In this document: one piece after another, positions 54,725 to 63,555 of the stretch
Numbering within the stretch: position 1 is the stretch's first letter
How the letters are laid out: each line of letters begins with the position of its first letter
From: Methylogaea oryzae
GTDB lineage: Bacteria; Pseudomonadota; Gammaproteobacteria; Methylococcales; Methylococcaceae
Direction of reading: 5' to 3'
DNA length: 64,000 bases
Assembly (NCBI RefSeq): GCF_019669985.1
Contig: NZ_AP019782.1
Coordinates: 124,001 to 188,000, forward strand
Program-made: the position numbers and the translations under genes
Notes under the pieces: model-generated
Database searches by the model: none
The model's input: only the letters and a program-made list of their open reading frames with translations
Told to the model about the DNA's origin: nothing

Positions 54725-55467
54725 TGATCCACTATACCGCGAAATGGCGGTCGGCATCACGTCGCGCTGCCGGCCGGTTTTTCCCGGCCTTAGCCGGAAC
54801 CCGCGGCGATAGGTTTGTTGAGGTCAGGTTCCAATACGGGATATGGGGTTTTTAATCATGGGCCGGCCGGGTATTGTTACGTTTCCGAGACAGTACGGTT
54901 ACAGTCAGGATACGGTATCGCCGTTTCTTTCGGGAAAAGCCTGGTTTTTCCCGCCCTCTGAGGTTTTCACTAGCTGGTTTCTTCGGGGCCGTTGCCCATA
55001 ATCCCCGGCACGTTGTGCGTCCCGCTTGCATTTCGGTTGTATATAAGCGCTTGCTTCTGAGTGCCCCGGCGCATAGCGATCGCCTCGATTTGGATGTTTC
55101 TTTAAGGCTATCGGATTATGGAATTCTTTATTTGCAAAAAAGCTAAAAAGATCATGTCTTTAAAGCATTGCCGAAACAATGCGGCTGTCAGCCGGTGTCG
55201 CGATGCCAGCGGCATATCGATACATTGCAATGACGATCGAGAAGCTGTGGTCAGCAAAAAGTATACGGCTGACGAGGTTTTTGCCCATGAATGTATCAGC
55301 GAGTATCGCTCGAAATGCATGGCTGAATCATGAGGGCGGAACGGCGCAGCGACGTAATGATTCGAGCGGGCAAGGCCCGGACGCCGCTGTATCGGTAATC
55401 ATGGAGCGCGGCTGGTTCGTCGCCGCGGCAAAGTGGGGTGCAAGTGTTTGTCTATCGTATTAGGAGT
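54725..55467. other. Gene-poor stretch of about 740 bp
   Basis: I see no convincing gene here. Short ORFs exist but lack a Shine-Dalgarno, a recognisable motif or codon bias. The GC content is visibly lower than around it, with runs such as GGGGTTTTTAATC and TTTATTTGCAAAAAAGC. It could be decayed coding sequence, an unrecognised regulatory RNA or plain spacer. Confidence 0.5.
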
Positions 55468-56013
55468 ATGCCGTTAATTCACGGCGGCGAGAAGTTTCAG
55501 GCATCGTTTCGGAATAACGTGGCGCCGAGCAGGATTGTCGTGTTTTCCGAGGCGTTAACCATCGATTCCCATGGAACCTGCGTCATCGTTAAGGACGTTG
55601 GTGCGCGGCAAACCAAGTATTTGATGATTGGCGAGCCCGCCTGCCAAGCCTGCGGGAAATGCGCAAGGGTGCCCTTGCTGGCGGATACGATACTCGTCGA
55701 CGGCCGGGAAACGGAGGTGGAGCTGAAATGCTACGATTTACGGGTGTCTGAAGCGGCCAAAGCCTATTGCATGGCGCGGGGCGTTCGTTTGACGCAATTA
55801 TCGAAACGGTCCACTATCGTTTTACGCAATGCCGCGCAGGGAGCCGCTAGCCCGAAAGCGGCGCTTCCGGTATATCGTTGCCAAACCGCCAGGCCGCAGG
55901 ACGCGGCCACGGACGATCTGCGGTTGCGTTATGGTTTTCGCGGACGTTTCGACAGAATATCCAGCGGTTTTGTGTGGGATATCGGCTGCAGCGCGCAGCG
56001 GCATAACGTTTGA
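55468..56013 (+). CDS. Hypothetical cysteine-rich protein
   Basis: A 181-residue ORF that I do not recognise. Its middle has a cysteine cluster (ACQACGKC, near residue 70) preceded by GTCVIVKDVGARQTKYLMIG and followed by VDGRETEVELKCYDL. The C-terminal third looks low in structure and rich in Arg. A possible Shine-Dalgarno (AGGAG) sits only 1-2 nt from the ATG; an in-frame GTG at 55438 is an alternative. An 11-bp inverted repeat starts 18 nt after the stop. It may be a real orphan gene or a decayed one. Confidence 0.4.
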   Translation: MPLIHGGEKFQASFRNNVAPSRIVVFSEALTIDSHGTCVIVKDVGARQTKYLMIGEPACQACGKCARVPLLADTILVDGRETEVELKCYDLRVSEAAKAYCMARGVRLTQLSKRSTIVLRNAAQGAASPKAALPVYRCQTARPQDAATDDLRLRYGFRGRFDRISSGFVWDIGCSAQRHNV

Positions 56014-56030
56014 TCGGCCGCGCGCGGCGT

Positions 56031-56061
56031 GCGTAGGCTATAAAACCGGCATAGCCTGCGC
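56031..56061. promoter_or_regulatory. Long inverted repeat between the orphan ORF and the HTH-globin gene
   Basis: GCGTAGGCTAT (56031-56041) and ATAGCCTGCGC (56051-56061) pair at 10 of 11 positions around a 9-nt loop. No T-run follows. It could end the upstream transcript or be an operator. The rest of the 323-bp spacer up to 56336 shows no gene. Confidence 0.45.
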
Positions 56062-56336
56062 ATTTCACCAGCTATGCAATGTGCTGTATTGACGCGATGC
56101 TCTCCCGATCCTGTTCAGGGTCCTGATTCTTGCCGGGCTAAGCTTGACGATGATCGCTGCAAGGCAGCGAAGGGATCTTAGGAATAAGAACCTGCGTCGG
56201 GTGCGCGCGGCGGGTCGTCGGAGGAATGCTTATCGTAAGCGGTTCCGCATAGGGGCGATGCCGTATATAGGCGAACGCGGCGTTTTTGTGTTACGAATGC
56301 ATTCGACTTCGAGACATCGGATAGCTGGGGGGTGCT

Positions 56337-57044
56337 ATGTGCGTATTAACAGAGCGCGAGCGGCAGTGCGCCGCGCTGCTGGCCGAAGGGAAGCGGCTCG
56401 ATGAAGCGGCCCACATTATCGGCATTTCCAAGCGGACGCTGGATTTCCATTTATCCAACGCCCGCCGCAAACTCAACGCCAAAACGACCACCCAGGCGGT
56501 GTTGCTGTACAGCGCCTGCGGCTGCTCCTCGCACGGGGTAAGCAGGACGACGGATAGGCGGGCCAATCAGCGCCGTCGTTTCGACAAGGTGTCCATGCTG
56601 ATGTTGTCCCGGCCGGCGGCTTCGAGCAACGCTCGGAGCTGGATACAGACCCTGGTGGATAAGAGCTACGTGCGCTGCGCAACGACCGGCCGCTTCGCCA
56701 GCGATTTTTACCAGGCTTTTCTAAACAGTTCGCCGCTGGTCGCGGAAAAGTTCGCAAACACCGACATGGAGCATCAAGCCCGTTTGTTGGACTACGCCAT
56801 CCGGACCCTGATTTTGTTTTTTCGGGATCCGATGGCGGTGACGGTGGAAACGATCAGGGCGTTGGGCGTGTTGCATGACCGGCAGCACCTGAACATCGAC
56901 CCGAGCCTTTACGATCCCTGGCTGGACGCGTTGCTGGCCGCCGTGGAAAAAAACGATCCCGACTTCAATCGTCAACTGGCGAATGCCTGGGGGCAGGTTG
57001 TGCGCCACGGCGTTGCGGCGATGCGATCGGTGCGCGAAGGCTAG
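56337..57044 (+). CDS. LuxR-type HTH fused to a globin domain
   Basis: A 235-residue protein. Residues 2-~60 are a LuxR-type DNA-binding domain (LTERERQCAALLAEGKRLDE, then IGISKRTLDFHLSNARRKL). After a linker rich in Arg/Ser, residues ~100-235 look like a single-domain globin: FASDFYQAFLNSSPLVAEKF, LLDYAIRTLILFFRDP, a His in LGVLHDRQHLNIDPSLYDPW at the proximal-ligand position, and FNRQLANAWGQVV. A haem-gas-responsive regulator is inferred. LuxR HTH domains are usually C-terminal; here it is N-terminal. It precedes the GGDEF-EAL gene by 66 nt. Confidence 0.72.
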   Translation: MCVLTERERQCAALLAEGKRLDEAAHIIGISKRTLDFHLSNARRKLNAKTTTQAVLLYSACGCSSHGVSRTTDRRANQRRRFDKVSMLMLSRPAASSNARSWIQTLVDKSYVRCATTGRFASDFYQAFLNSSPLVAEKFANTDMEHQARLLDYAIRTLILFFRDPMAVTVETIRALGVLHDRQHLNIDPSLYDPWLDALLAAVEKNDPDFNRQLANAWGQVVRHGVAAMRSVREG

Positions 57045-57110
57045 CGGCGGGGCAGGGGTGTTCAGGCACGCGGCTGGAAGAGGCGAGCGCGTCATCGGCT
57101 TGAGTCCGCC

Positions 57111-59390
57111 ATGATCGACGCCGATTGCCTGGCGGGGCGCCAAGACGAAATCGCTTGGCGGGCCCGGAAGTCGGTGGTGGTCGAACAGATGCTGATCGGT
57201 GCGCCTCTGCTGACGGTTTTAAGTACGCTATGCGACCAAGCGGCCATGCAGGCGCCGGGTTTCGGTTGCTGCGCGCTGGTTTACGATCCCGCTTCGGCTT
57301 GTTTCTTCGATGTCGTCGGCGCCGAGCCCGCGGACATCGCCCTTCTGCGGTCCGCTTTGGCCGCTCACGATTGCGTCGCCCAGTGGCGCATGTGCGCCGA
57401 TCTAACACCTTGCGCCGAGCTGGCTTTCGATCGCCGCGATATCGTCGAATTGGCCGCTTCGGCCCCCGGCGGCGCGGCCCCGCGATGGGCGGTCGCCCCG
57501 GTCTTTAGCGAGCATAATGTTTTTTACGGCGTCCTTGTGCTGCTCGCCGAGCCTGGGGCGTCCGGTTTTGGCGAGCCCGTCCGCGCAGTGTTGCGCGATG
57601 CGTCCGCGCTGGCGTCCATGGCGGTTAAGCACCGGCAAACCTTGGATAAGTTGCGCATCACGGAGATCGTGTTCGACGCCAGCCAGAGCGCGATTATCGT
57701 CACCAACGAAGATAATCGCATCATTTCGGTTAACCCTTCGTTTACCAGGATAACCGGGTATTCCCTTGAGGACGTTTGGTTGAAATCCCCGGCCATTTTG
57801 AGTTCCGGACGGCATACCCGCGCGTTTTACAAGGATATGTGGCAATCCCTGTACGAACACGGCACTTGGCACGGCGAGACGTGCAACAGGAAAAAGAACG
57901 GCGAATTGTATTACGAGTGGCTTACCATCACCGCTCGCAAGGATGGCCAAGGACGCGTGGAAGGGTATGTCGGTATGTTTACCGATATTTCCGACTTGAA
58001 AGACGCGCAGCGGATTATCAGTTATCAAGCCTCCCATGATTCCCTGACCGGCCTGTTGAACCGGCGTTCATGCGAAGAATATATCAATAAAGCGGTTCAG
58101 CAGGCTTATAAGGATGGGCCGCGGTTCGCGATCCTGTTCATCGATCTCGACGATTTTAAATACGTCAACGATACCCTGGGCCATTCCGGCGGAGACCTGC
58201 TGTTGAGGGAGGCGGCGCGGCGCATGCAGCTGTGCACCCGCAAGCTCGCCGCCGATCGTTGCGGCGATGTGTTGGGCCGCTTTGGCGGCGACGAATTCGT
58301 TCTGGTCGCCGGGGGCATGGAGTCGGAAGCGGACGCGGTCAATATCGCGGAGAAAATCATCGCGGATTTAAGCCGCGACTACGACGTCGCCGGCACCGTC
58401 GTGCACGTGTCAGCCAGCATTGGCATCGCGATTTATCCCGACGACGCCGACGACACGAAAACGCTGCTCAATCGCGCCGATCAGGCCATGTACGAAGCGA
58501 AGCGACTGGGACGCAGCCGTTACGTGCGATATTCCCCGTCGATCCACTACGCCGCTCATACTCGCGCGCAGATCAAGGCCGGCTTGAAGCAGGCGCTGCG
58601 GCGGAATCAGTTGTCGGTTTACTACCAGCCGATGGTCGACCTGGCCTCCGGAAGGCCGATCAAAGCGGAGGCTCTAATCCGCTGGCGCCACCCCAAGTTG
58701 GGCTTTGTTAGCCCGGCGGTGTTTATTCCGCTAGCGGAAGAAGCCGGCATGATCGAGGAGATCGGGCTTTGGGTATTGAAAAAGGCGCTGCAGAACTTGA
58801 AGGAGTGGCAGGCGGCGGGACGGCGGGATATAGGGATCAGCATCAATTTGTCGCCCCATCAGCTGGCTGGCCCAAGATTCGCGGATTCCATGCTGAAACT
58901 GATAGCCGACGCCGAAGTGCCGGCCGAGTTTGTCACTTTCGAGATCACCGAAGGGGTTATTATCAGCGACCATACGGATTGCCACAGCAAGCTGAAGCGA
59001 TTAAAGCAACGGGGCGCCACCATTGCGCTGGATGATTTCGGGACCGGGTATTCGTCGCTGAGTTACATTAAAAAATACGACATCGATTACATTAAGATCG
59101 ACAAGGTTTTCGTGGACGGCATCGATACCAACGAGGAAGACCGGGTGTTGGTGGAAACGATGATCGTCATGGCATCCAAGCTTCGCATCAAGGTTGTGGT
59201 GGAAGGCGTTGAAACGGAGTCTCAGCTCAATACCCTGAGGGAGGTCGGCGCTCAGGTGATACAAGGCTACTACTTCAGCAAGGCTTTGCCCCACGAGGAG
59301 TTCAGCGCTTGGCTGCTGGACGGCGCGCGAAGTTCGGGAGACGCGGCCGCGTCAGCCAAAACGCAGCCAGTCGGGACGAAACCACAGTAG
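57111..59390 (+). CDS. GAF-PAS-GGDEF-EAL cyclic di-GMP signalling protein
   Basis: A 759-residue cytosolic protein. Residues ~25-170 are GAF-like (GAPLLTVLSTLCDQAAMQAP), ~185-310 PAS (SQSAIIVTNEDNRIISVNPSF), then GGDEF with intact RFGGDEFVLV, and EAL with KAEALIRWRHPKLG and IALDDFGTGYSSLSYI. Both active sites look complete. No membrane segment is seen. It follows the HTH-globin gene on the same strand and probably shares its control. Its 3' end overlaps the convergent glutaredoxin-CcdA-like gene by 39 bp. Confidence 0.92.
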   Translation: MIDADCLAGRQDEIAWRARKSVVVEQMLIGAPLLTVLSTLCDQAAMQAPGFGCCALVYDPASACFFDVVGAEPADIALLRSALAAHDCVAQWRMCADLTPCAELAFDRRDIVELAASAPGGAAPRWAVAPVFSEHNVFYGVLVLLAEPGASGFGEPVRAVLRDASALASMAVKHRQTLDKLRITEIVFDASQSAIIVTNEDNRIISVNPSFTRITGYSLEDVWLKSPAILSSGRHTRAFYKDMWQSLYEHGTWHGETCNRKKNGELYYEWLTITARKDGQGRVEGYVGMFTDISDLKDAQRIISYQASHDSLTGLLNRRSCEEYINKAVQQAYKDGPRFAILFIDLDDFKYVNDTLGHSGGDLLLREAARRMQLCTRKLAADRCGDVLGRFGGDEFVLVAGGMESEADAVNIAEKIIADLSRDYDVAGTVVHVSASIGIAIYPDDADDTKTLLNRADQAMYEAKRLGRSRYVRYSPSIHYAAHTRAQIKAGLKQALRRNQLSVYYQPMVDLASGRPIKAEALIRWRHPKLGFVSPAVFIPLAEEAGMIEEIGLWVLKKALQNLKEWQAAGRRDIGISINLSPHQLAGPRFADSMLKLIADAEVPAEFVTFEITEGVIISDHTDCHSKLKRLKQRGATIALDDFGTGYSSLSYIKKYDIDYIKIDKVFVDGIDTNEEDRVLVETMIVMASKLRIKVVVEGVETESQLNTLREVGAQVIQGYYFSKALPHEEFSAWLLDGARSSGDAAASAKTQPVGTKPQ

Positions 59391-60584
59391 CGTCCCCAGC
59401 AACAGCAGCAGCAAGCCGCCCAACAGGCTGCTCCAGCGGGAGTAGCTCTGGGTTAGCCGGATCCGGTCGAACCCCCACAGCGCCAGGCCGAACACGGCGA
59501 AGTCGTCGGCCATGTAGAACAGAATGTAAATCCCCAGATAAAACTGCGTGGCCCATATCCCCGGCCGGTTGAGCTCGATGATTTTGGTGAAAGTCTGCGG
59601 ATAACCGATGGAGCAGGCGAATTCGGCGACGTTCACGGAAAACGCCAGGGCGACGATGCCCGCGGCGGTGAGCAGGGTGAGGGGCGCGTCCGCCAGTTGC
59701 TTGATGCTCTGCACGGCTAGGCTGCGCTGCTCCAGGCTGGCGATGCGGCAGGCCATCTCCGTGCCTAGCGACTTATACCACTCGTAGAGGAAAAACAGCC
59801 CGCCGCACACGGCCAGGATGCCCACGGCCGGCGTGACGTAGCGGCTCAGGCCGATGAAGTCCCAGACGCGGAACCAGACGTTGAGGATCAGGTAGTACAT
59901 CACCGCTTCGGCCAGTATGAACAAGCCTGCCACCGTCCACATGCGGCGTTTGGAGCCGACCCGCGTCAGCGCCAGCAGGAACGTCACGAGCACCCACATG
60001 GCGCAGGGGTTGAAGCCGTCGAGAAAGCCCAGCACCGAGGCCAGCGCCGGTAGCGGCCAGGCGGCGACATCCACCACGCCCAGCGCCGGCAGCTTTACCA
60101 GCAGCGATGCTTGGTCCGGCGGCGGTTGCGGGGGCGGCGTCGGGGCCGCCGCCGCCAGCAGTGCCGCAAAGCCTTGCACGGGGTTGCCGCGCTGCTCCGC
60201 CACTAGCGCGCGGATGCGCGCGCCGGTGGTTTCGGCGCTGTCGAAGCCCTGCAGCAACTCGCCGCCGACGGCGGTGATGGGCAGGGAGAGGGGCAAGCCG
60301 TAAGTCTGGGTAATGTCCCGAAACAACCGGCCGCCTTCCGCCGTGGCGATGTCGTAAGTCTCTGCGGACACGCCGTTGTCCTCTTCCCGCAGGGTTTGCA
60401 GGAAGGCTTTTTCCGCCTCGCAGTGGCGGCAGCCGCTGCGGACAATGGCCTCTACCGCCACCGTTTGCGCCGCGTGCGCCGCAGGGAAGGGCGGGACCAG
60501 GCAGGCGGCCAGCAGCCAGAGCAACGTCAGGGCGGCTTCCAGGGCGCCGACACCGCTGTGACGTCGCGGCCGGCTCACGCTCAA
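59352..60584 (-). CDS. Periplasmic glutaredoxin-like / CcdA-like membrane fusion
   Basis: A 410-residue protein. A signal-like segment leads to a thioredoxin-fold domain with GCRHC (C52, C55) near residues 40-130. A Pro-rich linker follows, then a membrane domain of about six spans with GFLDGFNPCAMWVL and FSVNVAEFACSIGYPQ, whose two cysteines match those of CcdA/DsbD that pass electrons across the membrane. The likely start is TTG 60584, overlapping the EAL gene stop in TTGA. A role in reducing periplasmic disulfides is inferred. Confidence 0.85.
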   Translation of the reverse strand: MSVSRPRRHSGVGALEAALTLLWLLAACLVPPFPAAHAAQTVAVEAIVRSGCRHCEAEKAFLQTLREEDNGVSAETYDIATAEGGRLFRDITQTYGLPLSLPITAVGGELLQGFDSAETTGARIRALVAEQRGNPVQGFAALLAAAAPTPPPQPPPDQASLLVKLPALGVVDVAAWPLPALASVLGFLDGFNPCAMWVLVTFLLALTRVGSKRRMWTVAGLFILAEAVMYYLILNVWFRVWDFIGLSRYVTPAVGILAVCGGLFFLYEWYKSLGTEMACRIASLEQRSLAVQSIKQLADAPLTLLTAAGIVALAFSVNVAEFACSIGYPQTFTKIIELNRPGIWATQFYLGIYILFYMADDFAVFGLALWGFDRIRLTQSYSRWSSLLGGLLLLLLGTLLWFRPDWLRFG

Positions 60585-61768
60585 AGCCTTTTGCGGATAT
60601 CGTCCAGGGCCAGGGGCTTGCCGAATAGCCAGCCTTGGCCGAAGTCGCAGCGGAGCTGCGTCAGCTTTTGCCGGATCTCCTCATTCTCTATGCCTTCCGC
60701 CACCACGTTCATACCCAGGGAGTGGGCGAGTTCGATGGTTTTGTTGACGATTTCCAAGCTGGGCGCGGTTTGCAGCAGCGGCGTGATGAAGGCGCGGTCG
60801 ATCTTGACCGTGGCGATGGGATAGCGTTGCAGGTAGTCCAGGCCCGAGTAGCCGGTGCCGAAGTCGTCCAGCGCCAGGGTGCCGCCCAGGGCGATGAGGT
60901 TGTTGAGCACTTGGGAGGCGATTTCCGGCCGGCCGATGATGATGGTTTCCGTCAGCTCCATTTTCAGCTCTTCCGCCGTCATGTGATGGCGTTCCAGGAT
61001 CAGCTTGACGTCGTGGACGAAGTGGTCGCCGGTGAGCTGGTTGGCGGACAGGTTGACGCTGACGAAGGGCGAGGAATGATCGGTCGCCTGGCGCAAGACC
61101 GGCCAGTCGCGGCAGGCGCGCTCCAGGGTCCACATGCCGATGGCGCGGATTTGGCCGGTTTGTTCGGCCAGCCAGAGGAAATCCAGCGGCGAGATCATGC
61201 CTTCGCGGGGATGGTTCCAGCGGATCAGGGCTTCGAATCCGGCGACGCGCCCGTCCTGCAGCACGCAGATGGGCTGGTAGTGCATTTCGAACTGGTCGGT
61301 GGTCAACGCGTGGGCGATGTCTTCCGCCAGCGCCAGCTGGCGGGTGGCCGTGGCATGCAGGTGATCCAGCGGGCGCGGGTATTCCAGCAGGGCGTTGCCG
61401 CCGTTTCCCGCGCGGCAGCTCAGGCCGCTTTGGGTGGTGCGGAAACGTTCCAGCACCACCCGCAGCAAATGGCGGATGACCGGGTCGGTTTTTTCCAGCA
61501 GTTCGTCCACCAAGTCGCGGCGGATGGGCACCAGCACCGCCGTTTCCACCGCCCTGACGGTGGCGGTGCGCGGTTGGCGGTCGACCAGGGCCACTTCGCC
61601 GATCAGTTCGCCTTGGCCCAATAGGCTGACGCGTTGCTCTTCGCCGTCCACGGCGATACACACTTCGACGCGGCCTTCCTCGATCAGATAGGCGCAGTCG
61701 CCTTCGTCGCCTTCTTGGAATATGACCGTGCCAACGGAGAATTTCTGTCGGTGAAGTTGCTCGAGCAT
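60581..61768 (-). CDS. Cyclic-nucleotide-binding-domain EAL protein
   Basis: A 395-residue protein. Residues ~8-125 form a cyclic-nucleotide-binding (Crp-like) domain (FSVGTVIFQEGDEGDCAYLI, LGQGELIGEVALVDRQPRTATV). Residues ~150-395 form an EAL phosphodiesterase domain with intact FEALIRWNHPREG, VSVNLSANQL and LALDDFGTGYSGLDYLQRYP. Cyclic di-GMP hydrolysis gated by a small ligand or by protein contact is inferred. It lies 43 nt downstream of the GGEEF gene. Confidence 0.93.
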   Translation of the reverse strand: MLEQLHRQKFSVGTVIFQEGDEGDCAYLIEEGRVEVCIAVDGEEQRVSLLGQGELIGEVALVDRQPRTATVRAVETAVLVPIRRDLVDELLEKTDPVIRHLLRVVLERFRTTQSGLSCRAGNGGNALLEYPRPLDHLHATATRQLALAEDIAHALTTDQFEMHYQPICVLQDGRVAGFEALIRWNHPREGMISPLDFLWLAEQTGQIRAIGMWTLERACRDWPVLRQATDHSSPFVSVNLSANQLTGDHFVHDVKLILERHHMTAEELKMELTETIIIGRPEIASQVLNNLIALGGTLALDDFGTGYSGLDYLQRYPIATVKIDRAFITPLLQTAPSLEIVNKTIELAHSLGMNVVAEGIENEEIRQKLTQLRCDFGQGWLFGKPLALDDIRKRL

Positions 61769-61811
61769 TGGCGGTTGGTCCCTTAGTTGTGTCGCGGCGG
61801 CTGCCGGCGGA

Positions 61812-62873
61812 TTAGAACAAGTCCACGCTGCCTTCCTGAGTGACGACGGCCAATTGGCCTTGTTCTATCAGGTGTTCGTATCGGTGGACTTGGTTCCGGC
61901 CGTTTTTCTTGGAGTAATACAGCGCTTGGTCGGCGTGGTCGATCAGCGTGGTGGGCAGGCCGCCGCCGGTAATGCCGACGCAGCCGCCGCTGACGGTGAC
62001 CTGGCCGACCTGGGGAAAGGCGTAGCGCTCCACGTTTTTGCGAAAACGCTCCAGCGTGTTCATGCAGCTCTCGACGTCGGGCGTTTTTAGCAACGCGACG
62101 AATTCCTCGCCGCCGAAGCGGAACAACAGGTCGTCGTTGCGGAATGTTTGCGTCATGATCCGCGCGAACAGCAGCAGCACTTCGTCGCCGTAGAGGTGGC
62201 CGAAGGTGTCGTTGATGCGCTTGAAGTGGTCGATGTCGAAAATGGCGAGGGTATAGACGCCGGCATCGCCGCGCCGGTGGTGGGCGGACAGCTGCTCGGC
62301 CAGGATGCGGTTGATTTGGTCGTCGAAGGTTTTACGGTTGAGCAGGTTGGTGAGGCGGTCCCGCTGGCTTTCGTTCAGCAGGGCCTGGTAATTTTGGTAG
62401 ATGCGTAAAAACGCGCCGATCAGGCGGTGGTCTTGATCCGATAGTTCCGGATAGTCCACGACCAATACTCCCGACAATTTTTCCCCCGCCCCGATCACCG
62501 GATAAGAGATGCTGACGCTTGCGTCCTTCATCGCCTTGCCGTTTTCCAAATGGCTGCGGAAAACATAGGCCGCATCCCGCAGGGCCAGCGTCAACGGGAT
62601 ATGGCTCGGCGCTTCCGGGGCGGGAGGCTCCTGGTTGGGCGCTTGGGCGTAATGGGAGAGCACCAGGGTGATGCCGTCGCCGCCGACGGGCAGGGCGTAC
62701 AGCGCGATGCGGGTGGCGTTGGTCAGCTCGCGCAAGGTGGCGATCAAGCTGCTTTCCAGCGCCGCCTGGTCCCGTTGTTCGGTAAGGCCGATAATGGATT
62801 CCAGCAGATTCTGGGAGTCCGGCGCGTTGTCGGCAATCATGGTTTCAAGAGCCCCTGGTCCTTGATTCGGCAT
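61812..62873 (-). CDS. GAF-like/GGEEF diguanylate cyclase
   Basis: A 353-residue protein. Residues ~20-165 are GAF-like (LIATLRELTNATRIALYAL, SYPVIGAGEKLSGVLVVDYP) and ~175-340 GGDEF (RDRLTNLLNRKTFDDQINRI, LAIFDIDHFKRINDTFGHLYGDEVL, FRFGGEEFVALL). The GGEEF form is catalytically competent. It is in a unidirectional run yajQ, GGEEF, CNB-EAL, Grx-CcdA. Start MPNQGPG; an internal ATG at MIADNAPDS is also possible. Confidence 0.93.
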   Translation of the reverse strand: MPNQGPGALETMIADNAPDSQNLLESIIGLTEQRDQAALESSLIATLRELTNATRIALYALPVGGDGITLVLSHYAQAPNQEPPAPEAPSHIPLTLALRDAAYVFRSHLENGKAMKDASVSISYPVIGAGEKLSGVLVVDYPELSDQDHRLIGAFLRIYQNYQALLNESQRDRLTNLLNRKTFDDQINRILAEQLSAHHRRGDAGVYTLAIFDIDHFKRINDTFGHLYGDEVLLLFARIMTQTFRNDDLLFRFGGEEFVALLKTPDVESCMNTLERFRKNVERYAFPQVGQVTVSGGCVGITGGGLPTTLIDHADQALYYSKKNGRNQVHRYEHLIEQGQLAVVTQEGSVDLF

Positions 62874-62912
62874 TGCGGGCGGCCGTTGCGCGGCGCAAGG
62901 CGTCGCGCAGCG

Positions 62913-63395
62913 TCAGTCGCGGAAGTTGTTGAACTGCAACGGCAGATCCCATTTGCCTTGCCGCAGCATGGCGATGGCTTCCTGCAAGTCGTCGCGCTTC
63001 TTGCCGGTGACTCGCACTTTGTCGCCCTGGATGGCGGCTTGCACCTTGAGCTTGCTCTCCTTGATGGCTTTGGTGATCTTTTTCGCCAGTTCCGCCTCGA
63101 TACCCTGGCGCAGGGTGACGGTCTGCCGCGCTTGCTTCAATGCCGTCTGCACGTCGCCGATGTCCAGGCAGGCGATGTCGACGCCGCGTTTGGCCAGTTT
63201 GGTCTGCAGGATGTCCAGCATTTGTTGCAGCTGGAATTCCGTTTCCGCGGACAGTTTGATTTCCGCCTCCTTTTGTTCGTAATGGGCGCCGCTGCCCTTG
63301 AAGTCGAAACGGGTGGAAACCTCCCGGTTGGCTTGGTCCACCGCGTTGGCGGCTTCGTGCAGGTCGATTTCGGAGACGATGTCGAAGGTAGGCAT
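62913..63395 (-). CDS. YajQ family cyclic-di-GMP-binding protein
   Basis: A 160-residue YajQ protein: [70 protein letters not shown] and [17 protein letters not shown], read in parts. YajQ homologues bind cyclic di-GMP and act as effectors in Xanthomonas. Its position next to a cyclase and an EAL gene fits such a role, but coupling is inferred. Confidence 0.94.
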   Translation of the reverse strand: MPTFDIVSEIDLHEAANAVDQANREVSTRFDFKGSGAHYEQKEAEIKLSAETEFQLQQMLDILQTKLAKRGVDIACLDIGDVQTALKQARQTVTLRQGIEAELAKKITKAIKESKLKVQAAIQGDKVRVTGKKRDDLQEAIAMLRQGKWDLPLQFNNFRD

Positions 63396-63417
63396 GGTTG
63401 CGTTGGGTACTCGCCGC

Positions 63418-63430
63418 TATTGTGACAATA
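63418..63430. promoter_or_regulatory. Palindrome between yajQ and purC
   Basis: TATTGTGACAATA is a perfect inverted repeat with 6-bp arms, 23 bp upstream of the yajQ start and within its divergent spacer with purC. It could be an operator. A second GTGAC lies just after it. Confidence 0.4.
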
Positions 63431-63555
63431 TCGTGACCGCATTATGCCGCAAACGGTGTGGAAAATACCACGCCATAGGGGGCGGGCGACGGCCTTGCAA
63501 AATCCCCTCGCAGCCTGGATCATTTAGCCCCTTTCGGCACAGCCCAGGGAACTCC

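Noticed and set aside
55118-55333. 71-codon ORF in the gene-poor stretch
   Set aside because: No Shine-Dalgarno or recognisable motif; overlapping alternative frame of similar length.
63444-63460. PurR-like half-site (GCAAACG) upstream of purC
   Set aside because: Only one half matches; the second half is degenerate and no PurR is known in the window.
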